Of a DNA stretch of 64,000 bases, positions 17,367 through 26,100 are shown one piece after another. Under the pieces are notes generated by a model, which was given only the letters and a program-made list of their open reading frames with translations, ran no database searches and was not told the origin of the DNA. Both the position numbers and the translations under genes were made by a program. Source of the DNA: Exiguobacterium antarcticum DSM 14480 (GTDB taxonomy: Bacteria; Bacillota; Bacilli; Exiguobacteriales; Exiguobacteriaceae). Position 1 is the first letter of the stretch. Each line of letters opens with the position of its first letter. The stretch is from NCBI RefSeq assembly GCF_000685865.1, contig NZ_JMKS01000003.1, positions 1,679,001 through 1,743,000 of the forward strand, read 5' to 3'.

Positions 17367-18395
17367 ATGATTACAACAAAAGAAGTCGGTTTTTCCGGCG
17401 AGCAACCGATCATCGCGTTTACATTGATGAATCGTAGCGGACACAGCGTAGAGTTACTCAATTTAGGCGGTAAAATCACGGCAATTCGCGTTCCGGATCA
17501 ACAGGGAACAATCGAAAATGTCGTATTGGCCTTTGATGATATTGAAGAATATTTAGAAGATCCGCATCACTTAGGAGCAACTATCGGTCGGGTCGGTGGT
17601 CGGATCGCCAACGGCGCGTTTGCTCTTGAGGGCATGAACTACCTGTTGGAACAAAACGAAGGGGACCATCACCTGCATGGGGGGAGCGTCAACTGGTCGA
17701 ACCGTTTTTTTGATTATGAAATCGACGGCGAGACATTACATCTGTTGTTGACGAGTCCAGACGGCGAAAACGGGTACCCGGGACAACTGGATGTCCGGTT
17801 GACCATCGACTGGACCGATGACGATGCGTTGATCTTGACGTATCATGCGAACACGACGGCTTCGACTCCGTTTAGTCCGACGAACCATACGTATTTTAAT
17901 TTGACGGGAAATGCAAAAACGACGATTGAACAACACCGTCTACGGATGGATGCGCCGTTTTATATTCCGTTAGACGACGAATCCGTTCCGACGGGTGAGA
18001 TTCTGTCCGTCAATGAGACGGTTTTTGATTTTCGGACAGCTCGGTCGTTGTACGAAGTGACACATGCAAGTGACGAAGCGTTACGACAAGCGGGCAGTGG
18101 TGTCGATCATCCCTTTTTATTAAAAGAAGGCGGAGAAATCGTGTTAGAAGAACCGGTCAGTGGTCGAACATTGCGTGTCGAGACTGATCAACCGGGTGTT
18201 GTCGTCTATACCGGCAATCATTTAGCCGGTGACTTTACGATTGCCGGGCGTCGTGCGACACCGTATCTTGGGATTTGTCTTGAGACCCAAGGGTTACCGG
18301 ATGCCATCAATCAACCGGACTTTCCGTCTGTCGTCTTACGGGCAGGCGAAGTCTATGAAAAACGGACGACCTTCCAATTTAGTCGAATGCAGTAA
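17367..18395 (+). CDS. galM: Aldose 1-epimerase (galactose mutarotase)
   Basis: A 342-residue mutarotase that interconverts alpha and beta anomers of aldohexoses in the cytoplasm. The catalytic His residues are visible in GDHHLHGG and SPTNHTYFNLTG, the substrate Asp in GVDHPF, and the general-base Glu in CLETQGLPDAIN. IGRVGGRIANG near residue 75 is also typical. Full length for the family. ATG 17367 follows AGGAGGATAAAACGC. It is not linked to gal genes here; it stands alone between a terminator and a degV-like gene that could share its transcript (72-base gap). Confidence 0.92.
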   Translation: MITTKEVGFSGEQPIIAFTLMNRSGHSVELLNLGGKITAIRVPDQQGTIENVVLAFDDIEEYLEDPHHLGATIGRVGGRIANGAFALEGMNYLLEQNEGDHHLHGGSVNWSNRFFDYEIDGETLHLLLTSPDGENGYPGQLDVRLTIDWTDDDALILTYHANTTASTPFSPTNHTYFNLTGNAKTTIEQHRLRMDAPFYIPLDDESVPTGEILSVNETVFDFRTARSLYEVTHASDEALRQAGSGVDHPFLLKEGGEIVLEEPVSGRTLRVETDQPGVVVYTGNHLAGDFTIAGRRATPYLGICLETQGLPDAINQPDFPSVVLRAGEVYEKRTTFQFSRMQ

Positions 18396-18467
18396 CGTTT
18401 TTTTTGCTAACAACCTAAGCGAATGTGGTAGGATAAAGCGAGAAGAATCTAACGGAGGCATAGGAAA

Positions 18468-19322
18468 ATGACTAAAATAGCATGGGTGACCGATAGTATG
18501 GCCTATTTCAAAAAGGAAGAGGCAGAAGCAATCGGCGTCAATGTCGTACCGATTCAAATCCTGCTCGGTGAGACAGCCTATAGTGAGGATACGATTACCG
18601 TCGAACGGTTATTCCGAGCGCTTGAGGCAGATAAAAAGCTAGTCGCCAAGACCTCACAACCGATTTTCGGAGAATTCGTCGGAACGTATGAACGCTTAAA
18701 AGAAGAAGGATACGACTGTGCGATTGCGGTTCACTGTACGAATGGACTGTCGAGTACGGTTCAAAGTTCGGCATCGGCAGCAGAAGCGGCAAGCTTCCCG
18801 GTCCACATCATCGATTCGCATACGGCGTTTGAAAACCAACAGGAATTCATTCGTTACGGGATGGCGCTTGAAGCAGAAGGGAAGTCAGTCGAAGAGATTA
18901 CGGCGGCTTTACATGAGTTGGCGAAAAAAACGCACTTTTATATGATCGTCGGGAACATGGAGACGATGCGCCGGGGTGGACGTGTCTCGTCCGGAGATTT
19001 GTTCCTCGCGAACTTGCTCAGCATCAAACCGATCATCACGACGGATGAATCAGGGAAAATCGTCCCGTTCAAAAAGGCACGATCACTGAAAAAAGCCTAC
19101 ATCGAAATCATCAAACAGGTGGAAGAAGCTATGCGTCAGCAGACCTTCTACAAAAACCGGATTTATGTCGCAACGACGATGGCACCAGAGATGGCTGCTG
19201 ACTTACGCAAACAAGTGGCAGCGAAGTTTCCGGAACTGACCGTCCTTGACGGAACGTTTGGTCCAGCAATTGGCACACATGCCGGAGCGGAAACGGTTGG
19301 CTTGTTCTGGCTGAATGACTAA
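18468..19322 (+). CDS. DegV-family fatty-acid-binding protein
   Basis: A 284-residue DegV/FakB-type protein. Members bind a fatty acid and present it to the kinase FakA for phosphorylation. The family start KIAWVTDSMAYF and the motif KTSQPIFGEF are present, along with the HIIDSHTAF-like segment and GGRVSSGD. The C-terminal domain ends with GPAIGTHAGAETVGLFW, where GTHxG is the usual tail motif. ATG 18468 has GGAGGCATAGGAAA upstream. A strong bidirectional terminator separates it from crcB. Confidence 0.9.
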   Translation: MTKIAWVTDSMAYFKKEEAEAIGVNVVPIQILLGETAYSEDTITVERLFRALEADKKLVAKTSQPIFGEFVGTYERLKEEGYDCAIAVHCTNGLSSTVQSSASAAEAASFPVHIIDSHTAFENQQEFIRYGMALEAEGKSVEEITAALHELAKKTHFYMIVGNMETMRRGGRVSSGDLFLANLLSIKPIITTDESGKIVPFKKARSLKKAYIEIIKQVEEAMRQQTFYKNRIYVATTMAPEMAADLRKQVAAKFPELTVLDGTFGPAIGTHAGAETVGLFWLND

Positions 19323-19338
19323 AAAATAAGAACGAACA

Positions 19339-19386
19339 AGAACCAGGATTTGTTCCCGTGTGTCGGGGCAAGTCCTGGTTCTTTTT
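19339..19386. terminator. Bidirectional terminator between degV-like gene and crcB
   Basis: AAGAACCAGGA pairs with TCCTGGTTCTT; T run on the plus strand, A run on the other side. Serves both converging units. Confidence 0.85.
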
Positions 19387-19741
19387 AGATGTTGAATGAA
19401 ACAATGATTCCTAAAAATGCGGCACTGATACCAAGAAGATAGCTGAGTCCAAGGTAAAGGGCCAACGTTTTTCTGTTTTGATTCTGAACGAGTTGCAGTG
19501 TCTCGAGTTTAAACGTCGAAAACGTCGTAAAGGAGCCGAGAAAACCCGTTCCGAGCAATAACGTCCATGTCGAATCAAGATGCGAACCGATGACGAGACC
19601 GAGTAAAAAAGAACCGAGGGTGTTGATGACGAATGTCGCCAGCGGAAAATCTTTTTTCCAAATCGTTTTGGTCCACTGGCTGATGGCAAATCGGCTGATA
19701 GCGCCAAAAAAGGCACCGGTCGCAAGAGCAACAAGGTTCAT
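19385..19741 (-). CDS. crcB: Fluoride exporter CrcB (second subunit)
   Basis: A 118-residue four-helix membrane protein of the CrcB/Fluc family, which forms dual-topology fluoride channels. The hallmarks are the Asn-containing GxxxR..INTLGSFLLG segment and GFLGSFTTFSTF, with its conserved Phe-box. Its start overlaps the stop of the other crcB gene by four bases, so the two are translated together. They probably form a heterodimer with opposite orientation, as is usual when two crcB genes are paired. ATG 19741 has AAGGAGGA upstream. Confidence 0.93.
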   Translation of the reverse strand: MNLVALATGAFFGAISRFAISQWTKTIWKKDFPLATFVINTLGSFLLGLVIGSHLDSTWTLLLGTGFLGSFTTFSTFKLETLQLVQNQNRKTLALYLGLSYLLGISAAFLGIIVSFNI

Positions 19742-20139
19742 GAGGCGTCCTCCTTCTGAAACAGACGTAACCGTCTTGTCCCAAGGGCGTAGCCGAGATA
19801 AGACATCAACAATCCACCGAACAAACTGATGACGATATACACAAAGGCGTAACCGTAAAAACCGGCCCGTAACAGTTCAACGGACTCGACGCTGAACGTC
19901 GAAAACGTCGTGAAGGAACCAACAAAACCGGTTCCGAGTGCCGTCATTGCGTATTGATGAATCAACGTCGTTTTAAATAAAAAATGAGTTGCATATCCTA
20001 AGACGAAACAGCCGATCAGGTTAATGCTTAACGTCGCCCATGGAAACGAACCGACTGTGAAGTGACCAATCAGCAGACTAAGACCATAGCGGGCAGAGGC
20101 ACCCAAAATACCTGCGATCCCGACTAATACATACAGCAT
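19738..20139 (-). CDS. crcB: Fluoride exporter CrcB (first subunit)
   Basis: A 133-residue member of the CrcB/Fluc fluoride channel family, first of two overlapping crcB genes. It shows GASARYGLSLL near the start, SINLIGCFVLGY, and GTGFVGSFTTFSTFSVE, the family signature. The C-terminal tail LGTRRLRLFQKEDAS is basic. ATG 20139 has AAAGGTGG upstream. I looked for a fluoride riboswitch (GGNGATGG...CTGATG pattern) between 20140 and 20264 on the minus strand and found none. Confidence 0.93.
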   Translation of the reverse strand: MLYVLVGIAGILGASARYGLSLLIGHFTVGSFPWATLSINLIGCFVLGYATHFLFKTTLIHQYAMTALGTGFVGSFTTFSTFSVESVELLRAGFYGYAFVYIVISLFGGLLMSYLGYALGTRRLRLFQKEDAS

Positions 20140-20284
20140 AGGGAGCCACCTTTCAATCGTTTTATTTCACCATACGCTTTTCAGAAATCAAGCGTCAAGT
20201 CATGAAAAATCGGTTGAAGACTAAACGTCAGATCCTTTTTTACCGATAAAAGACTGTACGAATATGACAGAAGGAGTTTTGCAT

Positions 20285-21757
20285 ATGGTGTCGCCCCTTG
20301 AACGATTGAGTACGAAGATACTCTCTCGTCTGATTCCTGTATTGATCACAATTGCCCATCCACTTATTTTTATTTTTGCGCAGATTGATTTTGTCTCGAT
20401 GAGTGTATTTTATCAATTTTTAATCGGTGGTCTGCTGTTGACCGTGGCGCTACTTGCCGGAAATCATTTTTTCGGAGATCGACCGAGTGGGAAATACGTT
20501 CAAATCGTTTTAAGCTATCTTGTTCTTGCGCTTGTGCTTGTGACGTTACCGTCTCAAAGTATTTTTACGATTGCGTATCTGTACTTAACCATTTCCGTCA
20601 TTTATTTGATGCCGCGTGTAGTCGTTCTTGCAGGTGTGCTCGGGTTATTCGAATTAATTTTCTTTACGGTAACAGGAACCCTTGTTTTTACGAGCACTTT
20701 TGATTTAATCGTTGCTTTGATCATCTACTTGATGGTATTTTCAGCAGCCACGTTTGTCGCCGTATTCGGACGAAATGTCATGCGCGAAGTCAGACACCAA
20801 CAAGAAAAGGCGGAGCACTATGCGGCAACTTCTCAATTGACACTCAGTCAATCGGCAGCAACCGCGACCGATGTCACGACGTTCACAGAAGAGATGAGTG
20901 AAACCGTCGATATGGCGAAAGGATCTTTTGAAAAAATCGACGAGGCGATGCAGATGCTCGCAACGAATTCATCGAAAAATGCACGATCTGTCCGACAAAT
21001 TAAACAAATGAACACAGATAATGTGGAGTTGATTGCAGCCGTCGCGACAGCCGTCGATCGAGCCTTGACGCTCAGTTCGTCTTCGAAGGTGACGGCAGAA
21101 CAAAGTCGAGAGACGATCAGTGAAGCGAGTGAATCACTGCAACACTTAACACGAAGTATGGACGAATCCGTTGCTGCCTTTGGACAACTTGCAGGACGTT
21201 TCAAAGAAATCGTCACGATCACGTCAAGCATCAATGCGATTGCGACACAAACGAACTTACTGAGTCTTAATGCATCCATCGAGGCAGCTCGTGCAGGAGA
21301 ATTTGGTAAAGGATTTACTGTTGTTGCGCAGGAAATTCGAAATTTGTCAGCACAGACGGCAGCAGCCTCAACTGAAATCAATCAGATCATCGAACGGGTG
21401 GATCATGATGTCATGAATACCGGAAGTTCAATCGACGCCAGTACAACGTTACTTCGAGAGCAAGAAGCACGGATGCAACGAAGTCATGTTGCATTGCAGA
21501 CGATTGCAACGGATTCAAACGATTCCGTTCAAGCGATCAGCGGAGCGCGGCAACAATTCGTGACGATTACAGACAGTTTGACGAACATCACTCAGGCCAC
21601 GGAACAACTGGATGCCTTCATGGATCTTTTACTGACGAGCAGTGATCAATTATCAGGACTGACACGCTCGCAAGTGGAACAAATCAGTGATCTGCAGCAA
21701 GCCATTCATACGTTAAATGCCACGGCATTAACACTTCAACAAACCGCTCATGCCTGA
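20285..21757 (+). CDS. Methyl-accepting chemotaxis protein without periplasmic sensor
   Basis: A 490-residue chemoreceptor. The first 180 residues form about six membrane segments with short loops and no extracellular ligand domain, so it may sense membrane or cytoplasmic state. A long coiled-coil signalling region follows. The hairpin tip reads [20 protein letters not shown], then [20 protein letters not shown], the MCP signal domain. No HAMP domain is obvious. ATG 20285 was chosen (AGAAGGAG upstream) over an ATG seven codons earlier. Monocistronic, with its own terminator. Confidence 0.88.
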   Translation: MVSPLERLSTKILSRLIPVLITIAHPLIFIFAQIDFVSMSVFYQFLIGGLLLTVALLAGNHFFGDRPSGKYVQIVLSYLVLALVLVTLPSQSIFTIAYLYLTISVIYLMPRVVVLAGVLGLFELIFFTVTGTLVFTSTFDLIVALIIYLMVFSAATFVAVFGRNVMREVRHQQEKAEHYAATSQLTLSQSAATATDVTTFTEEMSETVDMAKGSFEKIDEAMQMLATNSSKNARSVRQIKQMNTDNVELIAAVATAVDRALTLSSSSKVTAEQSRETISEASESLQHLTRSMDESVAAFGQLAGRFKEIVTITSSINAIATQTNLLSLNASIEAARAGEFGKGFTVVAQEIRNLSAQTAAASTEINQIIERVDHDVMNTGSSIDASTTLLREQEARMQRSHVALQTIATDSNDSVQAISGARQQFVTITDSLTNITQATEQLDAFMDLLLTSSDQLSGLTRSQVEQISDLQQAIHTLNATALTLQQTAHA

Positions 21758-21763
21758 CACACG

Positions 21764-21796
21764 TGTACCGATTCTGACGAGTCGGTACATTTTTTT
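21764..21796 (+). terminator. Intrinsic terminator
   Basis: TGTACCGA pairs with TCGGTACA and is followed by a T run. Confidence 0.88.
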
Positions 21797-21858
21797 CGTT
21801 TGTCACAAGTCTTGAAGGGGAACAACTAAGAGGTACAACAATCAGAGGAGGAAATGAC

Positions 21859-22788
21859 ATGAAAGCAGCTTATATTGAACAGTATGGTGGATCAGAGCAA
21901 TTTAAGGTTGGTGAGCTAGAGCGTCCGACGATTGGGCCGAAAGATGTTTTGATTGAGGTTCATGCGGCAAGCGTCAATCCCGTTGATTGGAAGCTGCGTG
22001 AAGGATACTTAAAGGAAATGCTCAGCTATGATATGCCACTGATTATCGGTTGGGATGTCTCCGGTATTATCGAAGAAGTAGGGGCGAACGTGACGGATTT
22101 AAAAGTCGGCGATGAAGTATTCAGTCGTCCGGATATTGCCCGTCAAGGGACTTATGCGGAGTATGTAGCGGTGGATGCTCATCTTGTCGTCAAGAAACCG
22201 GAAGCGCTGACGTTTGAAGAAGCAGCATCCTTACCACTCGTCGCTCATACAGCATGGCAAGTCATGTTTGAAGTGATGGATGCGAAAGCCGGAGATAAAA
22301 TCTTTATCGGTGCCGGTTCAGGTGGTGTCGGAACCGTTGCGATCCAACTCGCGAAAGCTCACGGGTTGCACGTCATTACCTCGACAAGTACAAAAAACGT
22401 CGACTGGGTGAAGGAACTCGGCGCAGACGAAGTCATCGATTACACACAAGAGGACCCGGCGGACCGTGTCCGTGATCTTGATTTTGTATTTGATACGATG
22501 GGAGGCGACGGACAAGCGAAACTGTATCAGATGCTCAAGGCAAACGGAATGCTTGTCTCGATCTCGACACCACCGGATGAGGAACAGGCGAAAGAAGCAC
22601 AGGCACGTGTCGCCTATGTCTTCATGCAACCGACAGGCGAACGTCTGCAACATATCGCGCAAGCCGTCGAACGCGGAGAGCTGAAACCCGTCGTCGACCG
22701 GATTTTTGATTTGGATCAGATCAAAGAAGCGCACGATTACGGCGAAGAAGGTCATGCGAAAGGCAAGATTGTGATTAAGGTAAAGTAA
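21859..22788 (+). CDS. NADP-dependent MDR oxidoreductase (quinone reductase type)
   Basis: A 309-residue zinc-independent MDR oxidoreductase. The N-terminal half carries HAASVNPVDWKLREG and the PLIIGWDVSGIIEEVG segment. The Rossmann fold has GAGSGGVGTVAIQLAKA. It ends HAKGKIVIKVK. Full length for the zeta-crystallin/quinone oxidoreductase group. It would reduce quinones or enones using NADPH; the substrate is unknown. It is not closely alike to the MDR protein at 10056 beyond the shared fold. ATG 21859 follows AGAGGAGGAAATGAC. Confidence 0.85.
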   Translation: MKAAYIEQYGGSEQFKVGELERPTIGPKDVLIEVHAASVNPVDWKLREGYLKEMLSYDMPLIIGWDVSGIIEEVGANVTDLKVGDEVFSRPDIARQGTYAEYVAVDAHLVVKKPEALTFEEAASLPLVAHTAWQVMFEVMDAKAGDKIFIGAGSGGVGTVAIQLAKAHGLHVITSTSTKNVDWVKELGADEVIDYTQEDPADRVRDLDFVFDTMGGDGQAKLYQMLKANGMLVSISTPPDEEQAKEAQARVAYVFMQPTGERLQHIAQAVERGELKPVVDRIFDLDQIKEAHDYGEEGHAKGKIVIKVK

Positions 22789-22793
22789 GACAT

Positions 22794-22830
22794 AAAAAAA
22801 GCCGGTTCCTTTAAAAGGAAACCGGTTTTT
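22794..22830. terminator. Bidirectional terminator
   Basis: AAAGCCGGTTCCTTT pairs with AAAGGAAACCGGTTT, with A and T runs on both sides, between converging genes. Confidence 0.9.
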
Positions 22831-22839
22831 GTGTGACGT

Positions 22840-23610
22840 CTAACAGACCTGTTCGGATTCGAGCAAACGGTCGAGTAACTGTAATGTCTCCGGCTGATCA
22901 GCCAGCATCAGTTGGAGATGTGACCGTTCTGCCTGCAGAAACTCCCGGTAGAGACGGGCCGCCTCCACATGTGTAGCCGGAACGAGAACCGCATAAATGG
23001 CTTCAAGACGTAGACGTGGACCTTCGGGTAAATAATCAGCAATCGTTTTTAAACCGAGTTGCGCCCGGTGAGGAACATACCGGTGCAACAGGACTTTGGC
23101 AAATTTGATCAGAGCGCTCCGCAACATCTCGACTGCCCATAACGCATTCCCGCGACCGGCTGCTTTTTGATACTGGAACAAAAACCAGACAGAATCAATC
23201 GCTTCATCTGCAGCTTCTTGTGTCCCGAGTGCCAAAGAAGAGGTCTCGACGTACGCATCGAGTTGTCTTTTCGGATCATACAAGACACGAATCGTATCGG
23301 AATGGTTTAACGATTCGCGTGTTACCGTAAACAGATCGACATGCAGAAGATCGTCGTATACGACAATCAATTGCGGTGCAACGATAAAGATGTCGTCTTT
23401 CCAGATGATCGGGCGATAGACGGACAGGTGCGTCAGTCGACGGGTTAAAAACTTATCCATCCGTTCTTCCGACACGAGGCAGTAGAGGTCGATATCCGAA
23501 TAAACATCTTCTTCACCACGTCCAAATGAACCTTTCAAAAAAATGGCTTCGACAGCCGGATCTTGTTTGAAGCGTGCCACTAACTGTTCAATCGCATGAA
23601 GTTGATGCAT
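22840..23610 (-). CDS. Nucleotidyltransferase-domain protein
   Basis: A 256-residue protein with an N-terminal pol-beta-type nucleotidyltransferase domain: FLKGSFGRGEEDVYSDIDLY gives the GS...DxD active-site motif, and HVDLFTV supplies a possible third acidic residue. The C-terminal part is helical (LFQYQKAAGRGNALWAVEMLR). The arrangement resembles aminoglycoside adenylyltransferase-like proteins, but no resistance family can be named with confidence. ATG 23610 has AAGGGAGCG upstream. It is monocistronic, converging on the MDR gene across a shared terminator. Confidence 0.75.
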   Translation of the reverse strand: MHQLHAIEQLVARFKQDPAVEAIFLKGSFGRGEEDVYSDIDLYCLVSEERMDKFLTRRLTHLSVYRPIIWKDDIFIVAPQLIVVYDDLLHVDLFTVTRESLNHSDTIRVLYDPKRQLDAYVETSSLALGTQEAADEAIDSVWFLFQYQKAAGRGNALWAVEMLRSALIKFAKVLLHRYVPHRAQLGLKTIADYLPEGPRLRLEAIYAVLVPATHVEAARLYREFLQAERSHLQLMLADQPETLQLLDRLLESEQVC

Positions 23611-23673
23611 GGGTTTCGCTCCCTTATATAGTTTATTCCGTCAGTATACGCGAAATAAGGGAGATTATCCCAT

Positions 23674-23706
23674 AAAAAAGAGCGATTCACTTAAAATGAA
23701 TCGCTG
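23674..23706 (-). terminator. Intrinsic terminator of the HxlR regulator
   Basis: On the minus strand AGCGATTCA pairs with TGAATCGCT, followed by CTTTTTT. The hairpin overlaps the last codons of the regulator. Confidence 0.82.
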
Positions 23707-24062
23707 GTACTAGAACTAGTAGCATCTTGAAGCCTGTCTTTCTGCGCCAAATGCTCGACATGTTTTTCGCCCCAGGCATTAATGGCATTTAAAACAGGAA
23801 TGAGTGTTTTTCCATAATCCGTCAGCGAGTATTCGACACGCGGCGGAACGACCTGATAAATCTCCCGGTGGACGATATCGTTCAACTCCAGTTCCCGGAG
23901 CTGGGCCGTCAGCATTTTTTGCGTAATGTTCGGGAGATTTCGTTTCAGTTCGCTGAAACGGAGCGTGTCATGTGTGATCAGTTCGAGCAAAATCGATGGT
24001 TTCCATTTCCCGGTCAGGATTTCGAGTGCCGTCTCGACGCGGCAACTTGGGGTCTCTTCCAT
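23691..24062 (-). CDS. HxlR/DUF24 regulator, CatR/YodB-like
   Basis: A 123-residue winged-helix regulator of the HxlR (DUF24/MarR) group. ILTGKWKPSILLEL and RFSELKRNLPNITQKML are the signature helices. A conserved N-terminal Cys is present at position 7 (ETPSCRVE), the redox-active Cys by which CatR and YodB of Bacillus sense quinones and diamide. It is divergent from a CatE-like dioxygenase gene 120 bases away, exactly the target class of CatR/YodB. Therefore a quinone-responsive repressor of catE is the best reading; the exact ortholog (catR or yodB) is not decided. Confidence 0.8.
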   Translation of the reverse strand: MEETPSCRVETALEILTGKWKPSILLELITHDTLRFSELKRNLPNITQKMLTAQLRELELNDIVHREIYQVVPPRVEYSLTDYGKTLIPVLNAINAWGEKHVEHLAQKDRLQDATSSSTSDSF

Positions 24063-24078
24063 CGGTAGTCCTCCTTCA

Positions 24079-24103
24079 TGGTATCGTTTAGGATACTATA
24101 CCA
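24079..24103. promoter_or_regulatory. Inverted-repeat operator between regulator and catE
   Basis: GTATC-GTTTAG-GATAC (24081-24096) sits inside a wider TGGTAT...ATACCA inverted repeat (24079-24103), between the divergent HxlR and dioxygenase genes. It also carries TACTATA, usable as a -10. It is probably the binding site of the HxlR protein. Confidence 0.6.
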
Positions 24104-24182
24104 CTTCTTTGTGCCTACTTCCGTTCTCTTCACTTCTGACTGATAATGGAGATACGAAGCGAACTTATAAGGAGGAAGCAAG

Positions 24183-25037
24183 ATGAACATCAATCCAAAC
24201 ATTACACTCGGACCCGTCAGCTTACGGATTACCAATCTAGAACAATCGATTGCGTTTTACCGGGATGCACTGGGGCTAAACGTTTTAACACAAGACGAGA
24301 AAACGGCAACACTCGGTGCAAAGACAACACCACTCGTCATTTTGGAGCAACACAGCACGGCAAAACAACTGCCCAAAAATTCGGTGGCGGGACTGTATCA
24401 TTTCGCGATTTTATTGCCGAACCGAAAAGAGCTCGGATTCGTCATCCGCAACTTAATCGCCCAAGATATTGAACTCGGGCAGGGGGATCATCTCGTCAGC
24501 GAAGCGTTTTATTTATCGGATCCGGACGGGAACGGAATTGAAATTTATGCCGATCGTCCACGTGACACGTGGACGTATGAAGCGAACGGCGACGTCAAGA
24601 TGACGACAGACCCGGTCGACTGGCAAAGTATGCTCGTCGAAGCAGGTGAAGAAGACTGGTACGGCATGCCGGCAGATACCGTCATGGGACACGTCCATTT
24701 CCACGTCAAATCGCTGGAAGCGGCGCGGAAGTTTTATGTCGAGACGCTCGGCTTTGATGTGGCGGCGGATACTTCAAGAATGCGGGCATTGTTCCTCGCT
24801 GCCGGCGGCTACCACCACCATATCGGAACAAATGTCTGGGCGGGGGTCGATGCACCGAAAACACCGGCTGATGCGGTGGGTCTGACCTACTGGACACTGA
24901 TTTATCCGGATGCTGCTTCGCTTGAAACAGCGGTGGCAACACTTGAACAATCTCCCTACGAAGTCAACCGGCAAGAGGATGCAGTTTACGTCACGGATGA
25001 CGCCGGCATTACTGCACGTTTACTCTCTAAAGAATGA
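24183..25037 (+). CDS. catE: Catechol-2,3-dioxygenase-like VOC protein CatE
   Basis: A 284-residue two-module vicinal-oxygen-chelate protein like Bacillus CatE, a ring-cleaving extradiol dioxygenase that removes catechol. Module 1 starts at LGPVSLRITNLEQSIAFYRD. Module 2 begins MGHVHFHVKSLEAARKFYVE, and supplies the metal His (HVHFHV). The metal Glu of module 1 is in NGIEIYADRP; YHHHIGTNVW is a further conserved piece. ATG 24183 follows AAGGAGGAAGCAAG. The divergent HxlR regulator points to control by quinones. A long perfect hairpin follows the gene. Confidence 0.83.
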   Translation: MNINPNITLGPVSLRITNLEQSIAFYRDALGLNVLTQDEKTATLGAKTTPLVILEQHSTAKQLPKNSVAGLYHFAILLPNRKELGFVIRNLIAQDIELGQGDHLVSEAFYLSDPDGNGIEIYADRPRDTWTYEANGDVKMTTDPVDWQSMLVEAGEEDWYGMPADTVMGHVHFHVKSLEAARKFYVETLGFDVAADTSRMRALFLAAGGYHHHIGTNVWAGVDAPKTPADAVGLTYWTLIYPDAASLETAVATLEQSPYEVNRQEDAVYVTDDAGITARLLSKE

Positions 25038-25081
25038 TCAACCTATAGAAAAAAGGATGGCCTCAAAAATCATTCTCTACA

Positions 25082-25120
25082 AAGATAAGGGTGGCAGAAT
25101 AATGATCTGCCACCCTTATC
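25082..25120. repeat. Perfect 16-bp inverted repeat
   Basis: AGATAAGGGTGGCAGA (25082-25097) pairs perfectly with TCTGCCACCCTTATCT (25105-25120) over a seven-base loop. No T run follows on the plus strand, so it is not a textbook terminator for catE; it may still stop transcription or protect the 3' end. Confidence 0.7.
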
Positions 25121-25123
25121 TCG

Positions 25124-25281
25124 TAAAAAAAGAATCACTCGCTTCACGCAACTTCTGCAGGAAAAAGCGCATTTTGCGCTGTCAGAGACAAACAAGACCC
25201 GGTTCCCTGCCTGAATGAGGCGGGAAACCTGGCTTGTGTCTCGCCTGAGAAAAGGGCGCGAAAAGTCGAGTGATTCTTTTT
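25124..25281 (+). repeat. Dispersed structured repeat, copy 3
   Basis: A 158-bp element bounded by AAAAAGAATCACTCG and CGAGTGATTCTTTTT. Core: TTCTGCAGGAAAAAGC, arm AGCGCA/TGCGCT, GTCAGAGACA, arm TTCCCTGCCT/GAGGCGGGAA, then GGCTTGTGTCTCGCCTGAG. Closest in sequence to copy 1 but in the opposite orientation. Its T run could end catE transcription. Confidence 0.8.
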
Positions 25282-25305
25282 TGCATCAGTCCATTTTAAT
25301 ATCTA

Positions 25306-26100
25306 TTAATTGTGACCGGACAAAGCTGACGGTGCATTGCCATCGTAACGACTGACCAGTTCATAAGGACGGACTTTATAAAGGGCATGTGGAAAGTAAT
25401 GCGGATCCATCGCATCAAGCGTCCGCAACTGGAAATGTTCCCGTTTGATATACGTTTCGATGTTCTCCCGGTTCAAGTCGAAGAAACCGACTTCTGCCGT
25501 TTCGCCTTCTTGCGGACGGAGTTCGCCGGCTGTATACGTACCGCGGAATGCAACACAGAGAACGTGACTCGAGATGTTTTGATAAATCCCTGTGATACCG
25601 TCAATCGTTACGTCAGCACCGGTCTCTTCTTTGACTTCGCGTTTGACGGCGTCAAGAATCGATTCATGATTTTCGACCTGGCCGCCCGGCATCTCGTACG
25701 TGTCGCCCCGATGGAGATTGCGGACGAGCAGGACTTGCCCGGCTTCATTCGTAATATAGGCGGTGACGCTGACGATGGCACGCGGCGGGGCATAGACACC
25801 TGTCGCGGTCAAAAAGTCTTCCGTTGATTTAATATAAAGGTTTTTTCCGAGACGAGCGCGTTTTTTCATCGCTTCGCGGCGCAGTGTACTGCCACGGACG
25901 TCCCGGTCGACTTGTTCGTAATGTTCACGATCACGATATTCCCAGATCGCAATGACTTCATCTTCTGCTTCGTTCACCCAGCGACCGACAAGACGGGCAC
26001 CGTGGCTGATTTGTAAAGGGTAGAGATACGTGTGAAAGAACTCGGTAAATTCCTGCAGTCGTTCCGGGCGAATCGTATAGGTCTTCCGGCGATGTAACAT
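25306..26100 (-). CDS. NIPSNAP-Nudix fusion hydrolase
   Basis: A 264-residue two-domain protein. Residues 1-100 resemble a NIPSNAP/dimeric alpha-beta barrel (KTYTIRPERLQEFTEFFHTY, AIWEYRDREHYEQVD). Residues 105-240 are a Nudix hydrolase with a complete Nudix box: GGQVENHESILDAVKREV followed by KEETGADV. Nudix enzymes cleave nucleoside-diphosphate-linked compounds; the substrate is unknown. ATG 26100 has GGAGGAATTTCC upstream. It is monocistronic. Confidence 0.82.
   Translation of the reverse strand: MLHRRKTYTIRPERLQEFTEFFHTYLYPLQISHGARLVGRWVNEAEDEVIAIWEYRDREHYEQVDRDVRGSTLRREAMKKRARLGKNLYIKSTEDFLTATGVYAPPRAIVSVTAYITNEAGQVLLVRNLHRGDTYEMPGGQVENHESILDAVKREVKEETGADVTIDGITGIYQNISSHVLCVAFRGTYTAGELRPQEGETAEVGFFDLNRENIETYIKREHFQLRTLDAMDPHYFPHALYKVRPYELVSRYDGNAPSALSGHN

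Noticed and set aside
20140-20284. Possible fluoride riboswitch upstream of the crcB pair
   Set aside because: The conserved GGNGATGG and CTGATGNCTCCT pieces are not present on the minus strand.
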